A DNA stretch of 62,501 nucleotides from Bradyrhizobium oropedii (GCF_020889685.1 NZ_JACMYO010000023.1:1-62501), one strand, 5' to 3'; shown: positions 18,541 to 25,909, numbered from the stretch's first letter. Notes: a model not told the origin generated them from the letters alone. A program made the numbers and translations.

Positions 18541-18583
18541 ATCTGGGTGCATTGATGGGAAGCTAACCAGGCTTAGCTTCTCA
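18531..18583. repeat. hairpin and inverted repeat at the left edge of the phage-like region
   Basis: A 7-bp stem (TGCACCC and GGGTGCA, 18531-18551) is followed by an inverted repeat, TGGGAAGCTAA (18556-18566) and TTAGCTTCTCA (18573-18583), with one mismatch. The 13-bp word TGGGAAGCTAACC recurs in reverse orientation at 36658-36670, next to the replication-like gene. Confidence 0.6.
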
Positions 18584-18666
18584 CTATCGCACGCTATGTT
18601 ACGCCTCACATGCGCTGCGCGTACGGGTGACGCCGTCACGCGTGCGCTCAGTTCCGTGAACGCCCA

Positions 18667-18690
18667 CGTTACATCCCCGGAAATGTAACG
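18667..18690. terminator. hairpin after the leftward phage-like operon
   Basis: A perfect 8-bp inverted repeat, CGTTACAT and ATGTAACG, has an 8-base loop and lies 15 bases past the stop of the minus-strand operon at 18705. On that strand no long T tract follows, so it may be a terminator or a processing or binding site. Confidence 0.45.
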
Positions 18691-18704
18691 GAATATTCGA
18701 GAAA

Positions 18705-19253
18705 CTAGATTTCTATCAGCAAACCGAAGTCGCTTGCGCGCTCAACCAGGCGGCGGCAGACGGTGACGTAGCTAGTCCGCTTGCCGCGGCGTTTCTCGCT
18801 AGGCGTGGGGGCCAGACGAGGGTCGTCGATGTCGCGCGTGGTTTTATACAGCGGACCGATGGTGATCCCGCATGGCATGCCTGCCGGTGCCGCAGCCGCC
18901 AGCTGCCTGAGCTTCTCAGGGGCTGCCGTGCCTGGGCATACGGTGATCAGGTAGGTATCGGCTCCACGGTCCTGAACGACCTCAGCCCATGGCAGCCAGC
19001 GTGGCGGCTCGACCCATCGGCGCATTGCGACAATATCATTGATGGCCGGTAGCTGCCGAGTCGTTATACCGGCCTGGTAGGCTGCCCATGCGACGCGCGT
19101 GGCGAAGGAGGCGGCGTAGGCGAGGTCTTTGACGTGAACCAGCGGCTGGTCCTGCATGTAGCGCAGGGCAGGAGCGTAGCGCTCATCGAGCAACCACGTA
19201 GTGTGTCTGGTGACGTTCGTTGGAGGCGATCGTCGTCTAGAACGGGATGTCAT
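18705..19253 (-). CDS. phage-like hypothetical protein
   Basis: The start is taken at ATG 19253, overlapping the end of the upstream gene by 17 bases, giving 182 residues. The long N-terminal extension of the open frame up to 19634 is the antisense of the proline-rich gene and is not used. The protein has YAASFATRVAWAAYQAGI and a basic patch SEKRRGKRTSYVTVCRRLVE near its end. I do not recognise it. It is the last gene of the leftward operon. Confidence 0.6.
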   Translation of the reverse strand: MTSRSRRRSPPTNVTRHTTWLLDERYAPALRYMQDQPLVHVKDLAYAASFATRVAWAAYQAGITTRQLPAINDIVAMRRWVEPPRWLPWAEVVQDRGADTYLITVCPGTAAPEKLRQLAAAAPAGMPCGITIGPLYKTTRDIDDPRLAPTPSEKRRGKRTSYVTVCRRLVERASDFGLLIEI

Positions 19254-20064
19254 CAGCAGTGAGGGTGGTGGGCTTCCGCTCTCGAGGAGCGGGCATCGGT
19301 GGTGCCAGCGGCCTTGGGGGACGAGTGATCGGTTGGGCTCGTGCTGCTGCTGCCCCGGCGTCATCCGTCGACAGGCGCGGCCGGTCAGGCGGCGGCGGTG
19401 CTTGGATCCTCGGCTCAGGCGGCAGCGGACGTGGCAGACCCAACCGAAGCGTTGTCGGGTACGCTTGCGCTGGTATTGGCACTGCGGATCTGCGCGACAG
19501 GAACGACCCTGGAGGATACGCCGGTTTCGCGCAGGAGGGTGCTGGAGCCAGTGGCGGCTTGGACCTGCCCGTGACGGTGGCGACACCCGGAGGCTGACGA
19601 ACCGGCTGTACCGCTTGTACTGGCTGAGCCGCACGCACGGGCCGTCCGAGAGGCGAAAATACGGCTGGAGGATACGGCGGTTTAGCGCAGGGGGGCGCTG
19701 GAGCCAGTGGCGGCTTGGACCTGCCCGTCACAGTGGCGACACCCGGGGGCTCACGTACCGACTGTACCGCCTGCACTGGCTGAGCCGCACGCTCGGGCCG
19801 TCCGAGAGGGTCAAAGTACGTCGGCTCGGGGCGCGGCAGTGGGCGCAGCGGAACAGTAATTTCCGGCGCGTCGTCGTGATCATCGTAGTACGTCTCAGCG
19901 ATCGTTTCGCTTTCCTCATCGTCGGTCCGCACCACATGATCTATGACACAAGGCATGTCGACCGGCATCGCGCTCGCGGTGGTCGTTTGCTTTTGCTGAT
20001 GTGGATTTTCTGCCGCTATTTGCGCTCGCGGCATCAGTCTTGGGAACCGGCGGATAACTCTCAT
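19237..20064 (-). CDS. proline-rich protein with an SSB-type C-terminal tail
   Basis: This 275-residue protein is almost wholly low-complexity, rich in Pro, Arg and Ala. It contains a tandem duplication of about 50 residues: GVATVTGRSKPPLAPAP occurs twice, each preceded by RAAQPVQAVQ. An acidic patch (RTDDEESETIAETYYDDHDD) lies near the N-terminus. It ends in TADDIPF, the same final pattern as the C-terminal tip of bacterial single-stranded DNA-binding proteins, which docks many repair and replication proteins. No OB fold is present. It starts at ATG 20064, overlapping the previous stop (ATGA). Confidence 0.7.
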   Translation of the reverse strand: MRVIRRFPRLMPRAQIAAENPHQQKQTTTASAMPVDMPCVIDHVVRTDDEESETIAETYYDDHDDAPEITVPLRPLPRPEPTYFDPLGRPERAAQPVQAVQSVREPPGVATVTGRSKPPLAPAPPCAKPPYPPAVFSPLGRPVRAAQPVQAVQPVRQPPGVATVTGRSKPPLAPAPSCAKPAYPPGSFLSRRSAVPIPAQAYPTTLRLGLPRPLPPEPRIQAPPPPDRPRLSTDDAGAAAARAQPITRPPRPLAPPMPAPRERKPTTLTADDIPF

Positions 20065-20450
20065 GCTTCCTCCAAAAGTGCAGCGATAGCTGCGTCGACG
20101 TGCTGGCGTACGATGTCGCTACACGGTGGCTCTGAATCACGCATCCATGAATCCAGATCGAAGTCGACAGCGGCAGCGAGCTGGGCCTCTCGCCTGATGT
20201 AGCCCGCGGCATAGCCGGCATCGTCAGCGCGACGTCTCAGATCGTCCGCGTAGCTGCGTAGATGGTCGGTCAGCAACTGGTAGATCCTCCTGACCTGCTC
20301 AGGATGCATATTGCAATCGACCCGAGCCCGCAGCTCCCGCTTATCGCAGCCGAGCAGGGCGGCACCAGTGGTGCGCCACGCAGATCCGCTTGTATGTTGG
20401 CAGGTCGTCACGAGGTTCTGCCAATGCCTAGTGTTTGGCCACCGTCGCAT
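20061..20450 (-). CDS. phage-like hypothetical protein
   Basis: The start ATG 20450 overlaps the upstream stop in a TGATG arrangement, giving 129 residues. An internal ATG at 20309 is an alternative. The C-terminal part is helical and charged (LRSYADDLRRRADDAGYAAG and VRQHVDAAIAALLEEA). No domain is recognised. All junctions of this leftward operon overlap by a few bases, which supports the frames chosen. Confidence 0.6.
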   Translation of the reverse strand: MRRWPNTRHWQNLVTTCQHTSGSAWRTTGAALLGCDKRELRARVDCNMHPEQVRRIYQLLTDHLRSYADDLRRRADDAGYAAGYIRREAQLAAAVDFDLDSWMRDSEPPCSDIVRQHVDAAIAALLEEA

Positions 20451-20794
20451 CACGTGCACTCGAACTGATGGCGAACCCTGCATTTGCCGCAGATGCGGTG
20501 GCCGATGTGCAGGCTGAAAAATGGCCGCTTGCACGTCATGCAGGCGCGCAACCGGGCCTTCGGATCACGGACTGAGTAGCGCGAAACCGCCGTGACGATC
20601 GATGTCTCGGTTCGGCCCATGCGGTGGGCCACCTCGCCATTCGAGAGGCCCTCTTCGCGAACGAGACGGGCGAGGGTCAGGATGTGGTCTTCTGTCCAGA
20701 CCTCTCCGCCGTTCGATGGTTTGACGACAGGAGGAGCGGTGTCGCGCGATTCCGGAGCCGCTTCGAAACTCGCGTGTTTCGGCATGAACGTCAT
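20450..20794 (-). CDS. GcrA/HTH-like protein with a C-terminal zinc motif
   Basis: The 114-residue protein starts at ATG 20794, overlapping the previous stop (ATGA). Its middle reads WTEDHILTLARLVREEGLSN and VAHRMGRTETSIVTAV, a helix-turn-helix of the GcrA/Myb-like type that begins with the characteristic W(T/S)xE. The C-terminus has CMTCKRPFFSLHIGHRIC, then KCR, a four-cysteine zinc-ribbon pattern seen in GcrA-like and phage proteins. A DNA-binding regulator acting on the phage-like region is likely. Confidence 0.65.
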   Translation of the reverse strand: MTFMPKHASFEAAPESRDTAPPVVKPSNGGEVWTEDHILTLARLVREEGLSNGEVAHRMGRTETSIVTAVSRYSVRDPKARLRACMTCKRPFFSLHIGHRICGKCRVRHQFECT

Positions 20795-21108
20795 CGCTGG
20801 CAGTCCTCGATACCCGTTGAGGTGGCTGTTTCCCGGCCCATGTACTGGACAAACGCCTTTTCGGCCTTGGCGATCTTGCGACCGCGGGTATGCGCTGCGA
20901 TGCGCTCGCGGGCCATCAGCAGCATCAATCTGTCGTCGACGCCGGCGACAGGCCGCTTGCGCTCCAGATAACGGTAGAGCGTCGACCGGCCAATGCCGAG
21001 TGCGGCAGCGATGTGTAGGCACCAGCGGCCGCCGGGATAGAGCCGCTCGGCGACCCAGCGGATGCGGCCGGACTGGCTGGCAGGGATGCGTGACGAGAGT
21101 TCTGGCAA
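20791..21108 (-). CDS. helix-turn-helix protein, first gene of the leftward operon
   Basis: This 105-residue protein contains IAAALGIGRSTLYRYLERKR at about residues 33-52, a resolvase/Hin-type or AraC-like helix-turn-helix, followed by a basic tail. It is the promoter-proximal gene of the five-gene operon that ends at 18705. The 190 bases between it and the divergent gene are AT-rich and presumably hold both promoters. It could be a repressor or an activator; nothing in the sequence decides. Confidence 0.65.
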   Translation of the reverse strand: MPELSSRIPASQSGRIRWVAERLYPGGRWCLHIAAALGIGRSTLYRYLERKRPVAGVDDRLMLLMARERIAAHTRGRKIAKAEKAFVQYMGRETATSTGIEDCQR

Positions 21109-21295
21109 CGGTGCGGATCCTAGTTTTTAGTACACAGAAAGATCGATGAAGTGTCGAAAACATAATGGCACACGATCTGTTTCAACTGTCAAGTGTGAAT
21201 GCATGATCGCGTATCCTTGCTGAGATTTTTTTGAAATCGGTTTGCGACTTGCAGGTTGCCGGTGGATGCTGCGCGACATCCAACGGGAGAACGTC

Positions 21296-21862
21296 ATGAT
21301 CCATGCTCTCATCACCGCAATAACGACGGCGCTGCGCGCGTTTGTTCGCGCAGTCTGTGCAGTCGCAATGGCACCGCTCCGTCTCATCAATCGCGTGCTC
21401 TGCGGCGACGCGCCGCAGGAGATTCTCGCTCCGGTCCCGTACGAATACGGTGATGAGCAGTCAGAAACATTTGATCGACAAGCGCTCTATCGCGAGATCG
21501 CCAACCGCATAATTTCTTGGGCGGCGGAATCCATCGTGGCCGGCCGGCCAGTCTCGCTGACAATGGCTCCGGGAATTCCGATCGCTCTGCGAGATTGGCT
21601 GCCGGGACTGACGCGCGCTGAATGCGCTGCCATCATAGGGGCAGATGAAATCGCTGTAGCTGCGCATTTGCAGAAGCTTTTCACGTTGCCAGGTGTGCGT
21701 CCCGTGCAGCGTCTGCCGAGGCTGCAGGAGTGGCCTGAGGAGCCCGCACCGGCGTGTGATGCGGGCTCCCCCAGCCTTATTTATTCTGCAGATGGCGGAT
21801 GGCCCGCGCGACAGCATGCTCGCGCTGAAGCCGCGCGATCGTCAGCTGTTGCGCCTGGTTGA
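21296..21862 (+). CDS. phage-like hypothetical protein
   Basis: The start is ATG 21296 after GGGAGA, giving 188 residues. The N-terminus is hydrophobic and helical (MIHALITAITTALRAFVRAV). The middle holds YREIANRIISWAAESIVAG and RAECAAIIGADEIAVAAHLQ. The last 40 residues run through a strong hairpin and over the opposite-strand gene, and they look less protein-like, so the useful coding part may end near 21735. The family is unrecognised. A later gene, 23841-24311, shows a similar LTAQEVFNL segment followed by LIAGVRRVQPLP, so the two may be distant paralogues. Confidence 0.55.
   Translation: MIHALITAITTALRAFVRAVCAVAMAPLRLINRVLCGDAPQEILAPVPYEYGDEQSETFDRQALYREIANRIISWAAESIVAGRPVSLTMAPGIPIALRDWLPGLTRAECAAIIGADEIAVAAHLQKLFTLPGVRPVQRLPRLQEWPEEPAPACDAGSPSLIYSADGGWPARQHARAEAARSSAVAPG
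21739..21769. terminator. strong hairpin between converging genes
   Basis: A perfect 10-bp stem, GGAGCCCGCA and TGCGGGCTCC, has an 11-base loop and lies at the 3' ends of the plus-strand gene and the minus-strand gene that ends at 21777. It probably acts as a two-way terminator. On the plus side CCCAGCCTTATTTATT follows. Confidence 0.7.
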
Positions 21863-22067
21863 TCCGATGCTCGCGGGCTCGAAGCGCCTCAGACAGATTG
21901 AGCGCTGCACGAAGTTGGCGTTCGTTCCAGTCTGCGAACGCAGCCTGACGCTGTGCTCGGACGTTGGCGATCCCTGCGCCAATCGCGCCGGCTATCGTCA
22001 ATGCGCCGCCGACGGCTCCTGCGGTGAATGCTCCTGCGTTGAAGTTTGTGTGACTGCCGCCGACCAT
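21777..22067 (-). CDS. small membrane-associated protein
   Basis: ATG 22067, preceded by GAGGAAGG, gives 96 residues. A glycine/alanine-rich hydrophobic segment (AFTAGAVGGALTIAGAIGAG) is followed by a long charged helix rich in Ala, Gln and Arg, probably a coiled coil (NLSEALRAREHRINQAQQLT). Phage small internal or lysis-related proteins can look like this, but nothing more specific can be said. It faces the preceding plus-strand gene tail to tail. Confidence 0.6.
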   Translation of the reverse strand: MVGGSHTNFNAGAFTAGAVGGALTIAGAIGAGIANVRAQRQAAFADWNERQLRAALNLSEALRAREHRINQAQQLTIARLQREHAVARAIRHLQNK

Positions 22068-22092
22068 GGTCCAGACCTTCCTCATATTTATA

Positions 22093-22191
22093 GGACACAA
22101 AATGTCCCACTACTTGTATAATAACCGACAATATGTTACTAAGCGTTCCAGTTAATTCTTCGAATTGCGTGTATTCGCAATTTTCGAATTG
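22093..22191. promoter_or_regulatory. divergent promoter/operator region
   Basis: The interval holds the inverted repeat GGACA/TGTCC (22093-22107), a consensus -10 box TATAAT at 22117-22122, the inverted repeat AATTGCG/CGCAATT (22163-22182), and two direct copies of TTCGAATTG (22159-22167 and 22183-22191) flanking it. This is typical of phage-type repressor sites controlling the rightward unit. Confidence 0.65.
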
Positions 22192-22206
22192 TTGAGGGTG
22201 AGCATT

Positions 22207-23067
22207 TTGCGTATTTGGATTCAGTCGGACCTACACGGCGACATCGCACATAACGGCTACGCGCCACCTATCGACGTCGAAGCAGATCTCGTTGTCGTCG
22301 CGGGCGACGCGATGGCGCCTGCGACGCTCGCGCTGCCGTGGTTGCGCCGGTCGTATGGGCCCGATCTGCCGATAATCTACGCGCCCGGGAACCACGATTT
22401 CTATTCTGATCATCGCAGGCCAGACACCCGGACAACGTGGCAGTCGCAGCGCGCGAACGCGCCGCGCGTCGCCGAAGACCACGGAATCACGTTCCTCGAC
22501 GACAGCGCCGTCGAGATTGGAGGCGTTCGTTTCATAGGGGCGACGCTTTGGTCCGATTTCTCGGCGCGGGCGCCGCACGTCAGCTTCGAAGACGCTGTGC
22601 GCGAGGCTTCGAAGGGCATGAACGACTACCGCTTGATCAAGGTCGAGCCGGGCCGATCGAGAGACACTCTGCGTCCGCGCGACACGATCAACTCGCATAA
22701 GTGGTCACGTGCGTTTATCGAGCGCACGTTGCAAGAGCCGACGGACTGCGCGGAGACGGTCGTGATTACGCACCACGCGCCAAGTTACCGCTCCTTGACG
22801 CACCGTGGTCTCGCATTCTCAGACCTTGGCCAATGCTACGCCAGCAACCTCGAGTCGCTAATGCATGGGCCGCATGCTCCAGAGATCTGGATCCACGGTC
22901 ATATCCACGCCAGCCGTGACTACCAGATCGGTAATACACGTGTAATTGCGAACCCTCGCGGATACCCGACGATGTCCCGTCCAAATGCGCCGCGCGAAAA
23001 CCCCCATTTCGATCCGCGCCTCGTCGTTGAGGTGGGGCCGAGCCTGACGCCAGTCATGAGGATTTAG
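22207..23067 (+). CDS. calcineurin-like metallophosphoesterase
   Basis: The likely start is TTG 22207, with GAGGGTGAG about 7-11 bases upstream; GTG 22198 is the alternative. The 286-residue product has all metallophosphoesterase signature blocks: SDLHGD, VVAGDA, YAPGNHDFY, VVITHHAPSYR and IWIHGHIH. It is closest in style to phage-encoded phosphatases. The substrate is unknown (nucleic acid ends or nucleotides are usual for the family). A second, smaller phosphoesterase gene follows after only one base, so they are co-expressed. Confidence 0.88.
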   Translation: MRIWIQSDLHGDIAHNGYAPPIDVEADLVVVAGDAMAPATLALPWLRRSYGPDLPIIYAPGNHDFYSDHRRPDTRTTWQSQRANAPRVAEDHGITFLDDSAVEIGGVRFIGATLWSDFSARAPHVSFEDAVREASKGMNDYRLIKVEPGRSRDTLRPRDTINSHKWSRAFIERTLQEPTDCAETVVITHHAPSYRSLTHRGLAFSDLGQCYASNLESLMHGPHAPEIWIHGHIHASRDYQIGNTRVIANPRGYPTMSRPNAPRENPHFDPRLVVEVGPSLTPVMRI

Positions 23068-23068
23068 G

Positions 23069-23632
23069 ATGGCCGTTTTCCTGATTGCCGATACGCACTT
23101 TGGCCACGCCGGAATCATTCGGATGTGCCGGCGCCCGTTTGCCGACGTTCGCGAGATGGACGCAACGATGATTGCGAACTGGAATGCGGTCGTGAGGCAG
23201 GCCGACGACGTGATCCACCTCGGCGATTTCGCGCATCGCTATGACGCGGCCAAGCTGCCTAAGTTGTTCGCGAGCCTGAACGGCCGCAAGCACCTCATCA
23301 AAGGTAATCACGACGACGCGGCCACGCTCGCACTGCCGTGGGAAAGCGTGCGCGACATCGCGTATGCGTCGATCGACTCGCAGAACGTGGTGCTGTGTCA
23401 CTACGCGATGCGCACGTGGCCACGCATCCGCAAGGGAGCTTTGATGCTGTATGGCCACAGCCACGGAAGGTTGGCCGGCAACGTGCAGAGCTGCGACGTT
23501 GGCGTCGACGTGCTTGGGTTCGCTCCGGTCCGGCTCAAAACGATCAAGTCGTACCTCGCAACGCTGCCTCTGATGAATGATCCGGAAGCGCGCGAGGAGA
23601 TCGACAACGACGATGGAGGGTTGAAGCTGTGA
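23069..23632 (+). CDS. phage-type metallophosphoesterase
   Basis: The 187-residue protein has the compact phage phosphoesterase pattern: IADTHFGHAGIIRMC at the N-terminus, VIHLGDFAHRY, LIKGNHDD, VVLCHYAMRTW and LMLYGHSHGRL. Each block supplies metal ligands. The catalytic set is complete. Two tandem phosphoesterases of different subfamilies suggest separate substrates. Confidence 0.9.
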   Translation: MAVFLIADTHFGHAGIIRMCRRPFADVREMDATMIANWNAVVRQADDVIHLGDFAHRYDAAKLPKLFASLNGRKHLIKGNHDDAATLALPWESVRDIAYASIDSQNVVLCHYAMRTWPRIRKGALMLYGHSHGRLAGNVQSCDVGVDVLGFAPVRLKTIKSYLATLPLMNDPEAREEIDNDDGGLKL

Positions 23633-23721
23633 GTATGCAGAACCGCAACTGTGAGTCATCGGAATGAGACTGATCGCCGCCACGCATCTCGTGCCAGATC
23701 ATCGCGGCTGCGAACCTAAAT

Positions 23722-23844
23722 GTGCTCGTAGTGATCTCGGAGGCGCTGAAGGTCGCCGACGAGGTCCATCTGCATCCCGACGCGGCGGAAAATTTTAAGA
23801 TGTGGTTGGTCGAGGACCAGAAACGGAAGAGGAGGCTAAATTGA
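23722..23844 (+). CDS. very small ORF translationally coupled to the next gene
   Basis: This 40-codon frame reads SEALKVADEVHLHPDAAENF and KMWLVEDQKRKRR, and stops at TGA 23842-23844, which overlaps the TTG start of the next gene. The strong ribosome binding site AAGAGGAGG lies inside its 3' end. A start codon is uncertain (GTG 23722 is the first candidate after an upstream stop). The coupled layout is the main evidence. Confidence 0.35.
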   Translation: MLVVISEALKVADEVHLHPDAAENFKMWLVEDQKRKRRLN

Positions 23845-24311
23845 TCATCGACCTCGTTCGGCGGCTCGTAAACTACCTGCGCGGCCCAAATGACCGCGTC
23901 GCTATCGACCTCGACGCGGTGTACCGCGAAAGCGAACGCCGCGAGCAGGCCCGGGCTACATTCCGACGCGAGCTCGATCTTGAGCAGCGCCGGACGTCGA
24001 TGCAGGTTGGATCATGGGCGACCGTTACGGTGTCTCAGCGCACGCGCGCCGATACACCGCCACGCATGCGCCGTGAGATTCTTGAATGGCTTGCCGGACT
24101 CACGGCGCAGGAGGTGTTCAACCTGTCGAAGGTCGGGCGCGAGCGCATCAGGGCGCACATCTACGCGGGCGTCCTCATCGCGGGGGTCCGTCGGGTGCAG
24201 CCTCTGCCGCCGTGCTCGTTAAATTTCCCTGCACCCGTGTCGCCGGTGCAGGATCTGCGCGAGCGAGACGGTAGCGGAGGCATTAGGCCGAAGAGGGGCT
24301 TCGGACGCTGA
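23841..24311 (+). CDS. phage-like hypothetical protein
   Basis: The start is TTG 23841, five bases after GGAGG, which decides against the GTG at 23802. The 156-residue product begins with IIDLVRRLVNYLRGP and has a segment LEWLAGLTAQEVFNLSKVGR and LIAGVRRVQPLP that resembles the end of the 21296 gene product (LPGLTRAECAAII and GVRPVQRLP). The two may share a DNA-binding module with GLTxxE. Its stop shares one base with the start of the VRR-NUC gene. Confidence 0.6.
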   Translation: MIIDLVRRLVNYLRGPNDRVAIDLDAVYRESERREQARATFRRELDLEQRRTSMQVGSWATVTVSQRTRADTPPRMRREILEWLAGLTAQEVFNLSKVGRERIRAHIYAGVLIAGVRRVQPLPPCSLNFPAPVSPVQDLRERDGSGGIRPKRGFGR

Positions 24312-24802
24312 TGCCCTCCTACTACGCCCGCACTCTGCGATTGCGCAAGGCCGCGCGCTGGCAGGCGACCCCGAAGATCGTGCGCCTGCTCGGGATTCCG
24401 ACGAAGCCGAAACGCAAGCTGAAGACCGAGGAACACGACGCGCAGGTCGAATTGTTTCGCGACCACATCCGGCCGCGCCTGGTGGAAGGCGTGGTGGTTT
24501 TCGCCATCCCGAACGGCGGCCATCGGGCGAAGCGCGAGGCGATCAAGATCAAGGAAGAGGGCGGCGAGCCGGGTGTCCCGGACATCTTCGCGATCCATCT
24601 CGGCCAAGTCTACTTCCTCGAGATGAAGAAGGCCAAGGGAGGTCGGGTGTCTAGGGATCAACGCGCCATGATGGCGCGCCTTACGGCCGCCGGTGCGATC
24701 TGCGCTGTAGCGAAGGGGTTGGACGAGGCGGTCAGACAGCTGGAGGCGTGGGGCCTCCTGGAGTGCGCAGTGGCGACGGGGGCAGAGGAGATGGCTGCGT
24801 GA
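24311..24802 (+). CDS. VRR-NUC domain nuclease
   Basis: The 163-residue protein ends with a VRR-NUC (PD-(D/E)xK-type) fold: FAIPNGGHRAKREAIKIKEE, then GEPGVPDIFAIHLGQVYFLE with the catalytic D and E, then MKKAKGGRVSRDQRAMMARL. Stand-alone VRR-NUC proteins are frequent in phages and act as structure-specific or Holliday-junction nucleases. The N-terminal 40 residues are basic and may bind DNA. It overlaps both neighbours by a few bases. Confidence 0.88.
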   Translation: MPSYYARTLRLRKAARWQATPKIVRLLGIPTKPKRKLKTEEHDAQVELFRDHIRPRLVEGVVVFAIPNGGHRAKREAIKIKEEGGEPGVPDIFAIHLGQVYFLEMKKAKGGRVSRDQRAMMARLTAAGAICAVAKGLDEAVRQLEAWGLLECAVATGAEEMAA

Positions 24803-25182
24803 CGAGTGCCCCGCAATCGCGTGTTGTGTCGGCCGTGGTTCTTGCGAACGGGTGCCTGCAGATCGTCGTCGAACCGCCTCCTTACGCCACGCACATGCAG
24901 ATCGCTCGCGCGGAGCAAGCCCTGTCGCAGGCGATCGGATGCGCAGTCGACGTTGTTACGCCGACAATCCTGCAGAACCGCCTCAAGAGTGCTATCCGGG
25001 ACACTGTCTTTCACGAGCTCGACGCCGCCGGCGAGAACGGCTACCCGCTCGACAGGTGGACGGCCGAAGCAATCGCAGAAGATCTCACGCGCTGCTCGCC
25101 GGCGCTGGACGGAGGGGATCCGAAGGAACTGCTGCCGTTAGTGCGGGAGTGGATGGCGAAGAAGCCGTGCCGATTTGCCTGA
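24799..25182 (+). CDS. phage-like hypothetical protein
   Basis: GTG 24799 overlaps the stop of the nuclease gene (GTGA), giving 127 residues. It contains YATHMQIARAEQALSQAIG and VTPTILQNRLKSAIRDTVFH, and the C-terminal LLPLVREWMAKKPCRF. The function is unknown. It is the last gene of the coupled set before an intergenic region rich in palindromes. Confidence 0.6.
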   Translation: MTSAPQSRVVSAVVLANGCLQIVVEPPPYATHMQIARAEQALSQAIGCAVDVVTPTILQNRLKSAIRDTVFHELDAAGENGYPLDRWTAEAIAEDLTRCSPALDGGDPKELLPLVREWMAKKPCRFA

Positions 25183-25294
25183 TATATCCTTCAATTCTGC
25201 TTCCGCCCTCCATTTTGCAGAATATAGCCGGCAATCGCGTTAACCGTAGAGGCAAAGGTTTCTGTCGATGGGAAGGTAACTCTCGTTCGCGCGC

Positions 25295-25360
25295 TTGATT
25301 CACGACGACGTGAATCAAATTATGATTGCGAGTTTTCAAAGTTGTGATGATTATTATCAC
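25295..25360. promoter_or_regulatory. palindromic operator sites upstream of small regulator genes
   Basis: A perfect 9-bp inverted repeat, TTGATTCAC (25295-25303) and GTGAATCAA (25310-25318), is followed by GTGAT/ATCAC (25344-25360) in an AT-rich stretch. The positions just before a small HTH gene pair suggest autoregulation. Confidence 0.6.
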
Positions 25361-25405
25361 GACAGACGCGAAACCATCGCGTCGCAGCTAGACAGGGGAG
25401 TTCAG

Positions 25406-25648
25406 GTGCACAAACAGTTTTTCATGCTGCATGGCGGCCATCTGGTCGCGAAAGCCGATCGTATCGCCCGGCGATACGGCGGCCGCCACGTCAACACTAT
25501 CGATGCCGGTCAGGCGCGCGGCTGGTTCGAGGTGCCCTCGACCGGCGGCCTGATCGATAACCAGCGCATCACAATAATCAGGAACGAGATCGAGCGGGCC
25601 GGCGGCGTCGAGTCCCTTCGGCGCAAGCGACCGCTGAAAGCTGCTTGA
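25406..25648 (+). CDS. small phage-like protein
   Basis: The start is GTG 25406, five bases after GGGGAG. The open frame goes further upstream, but it would then cover the operator palindromes. The 80-residue product reads HKQFFMLHGGHLVAKADRIA and GRHVNTIDAGQARGWFEVPS. No domain is recognised. Its TGA overlaps the ATG of the following HTH gene. Confidence 0.6.
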   Translation: MHKQFFMLHGGHLVAKADRIARRYGGRHVNTIDAGQARGWFEVPSTGGLIDNQRITIIRNEIERAGGVESLRRKRPLKAA

Positions 25649-25908
25649 TGGCGAAGCTATCGCCGCGCGCCGCCCGCGTCGTCGCCGCCGGTGAGGCGGC
25701 GTTCGGCCAGCGGTGGCAGTCGGCGCTGGCGCGCGCCGCGGGAGTCCCACAGTCTCTGCTGGCGATGATCGCCGGCGGTGACCGGGAGCCGACCGACGAC
25801 GCGTACAAGCAGGTCGCACAAGGGCTCATGGAGGAAGCCGATCGCGTGCGCGCGACGGCCAAGGAAATCGAGAAGCTGGCGCGGCGCATGCTCCGTGAAC
25901 TGGAGTAA
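25648..25908 (+). CDS. phage-type HTH protein (Cro/CI-like)
   Basis: ATG 25648 overlaps the previous stop, giving 86 residues. The segment WQSALARAAGVPQSLLAMIA, followed by GDREPTDDAYKQVAQGLMEE, fits a helix-turn-helix of the lambda repressor fold. A helical C-terminal tail with EADRVRATAKEIEKLARRML could mediate dimer formation. It is probably the regulator binding the adjacent palindromes. Its stop is one base from the stop of the converging ligase gene, marking the right edge of the phage-like region. Confidence 0.7.
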   Translation: MAKLSPRAARVVAAGEAAFGQRWQSALARAAGVPQSLLAMIAGGDREPTDDAYKQVAQGLMEEADRVRATAKEIEKLARRMLRELE

Positions 25909-25909
25909 A

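Noticed and set aside
17645..18688. Plus-strand 347-codon ORF as one protein
   Set aside because: Domain reading shows a DUF932 fragment fused to a phosphodiesterase fragment with frame jumps; not a single natural gene.
23631..23669. Twelve-codon GTG frame after the second phosphoesterase
   Set aside because: Too short and without a conserved look; it only bridges the stop codon and the next coupled ORF.
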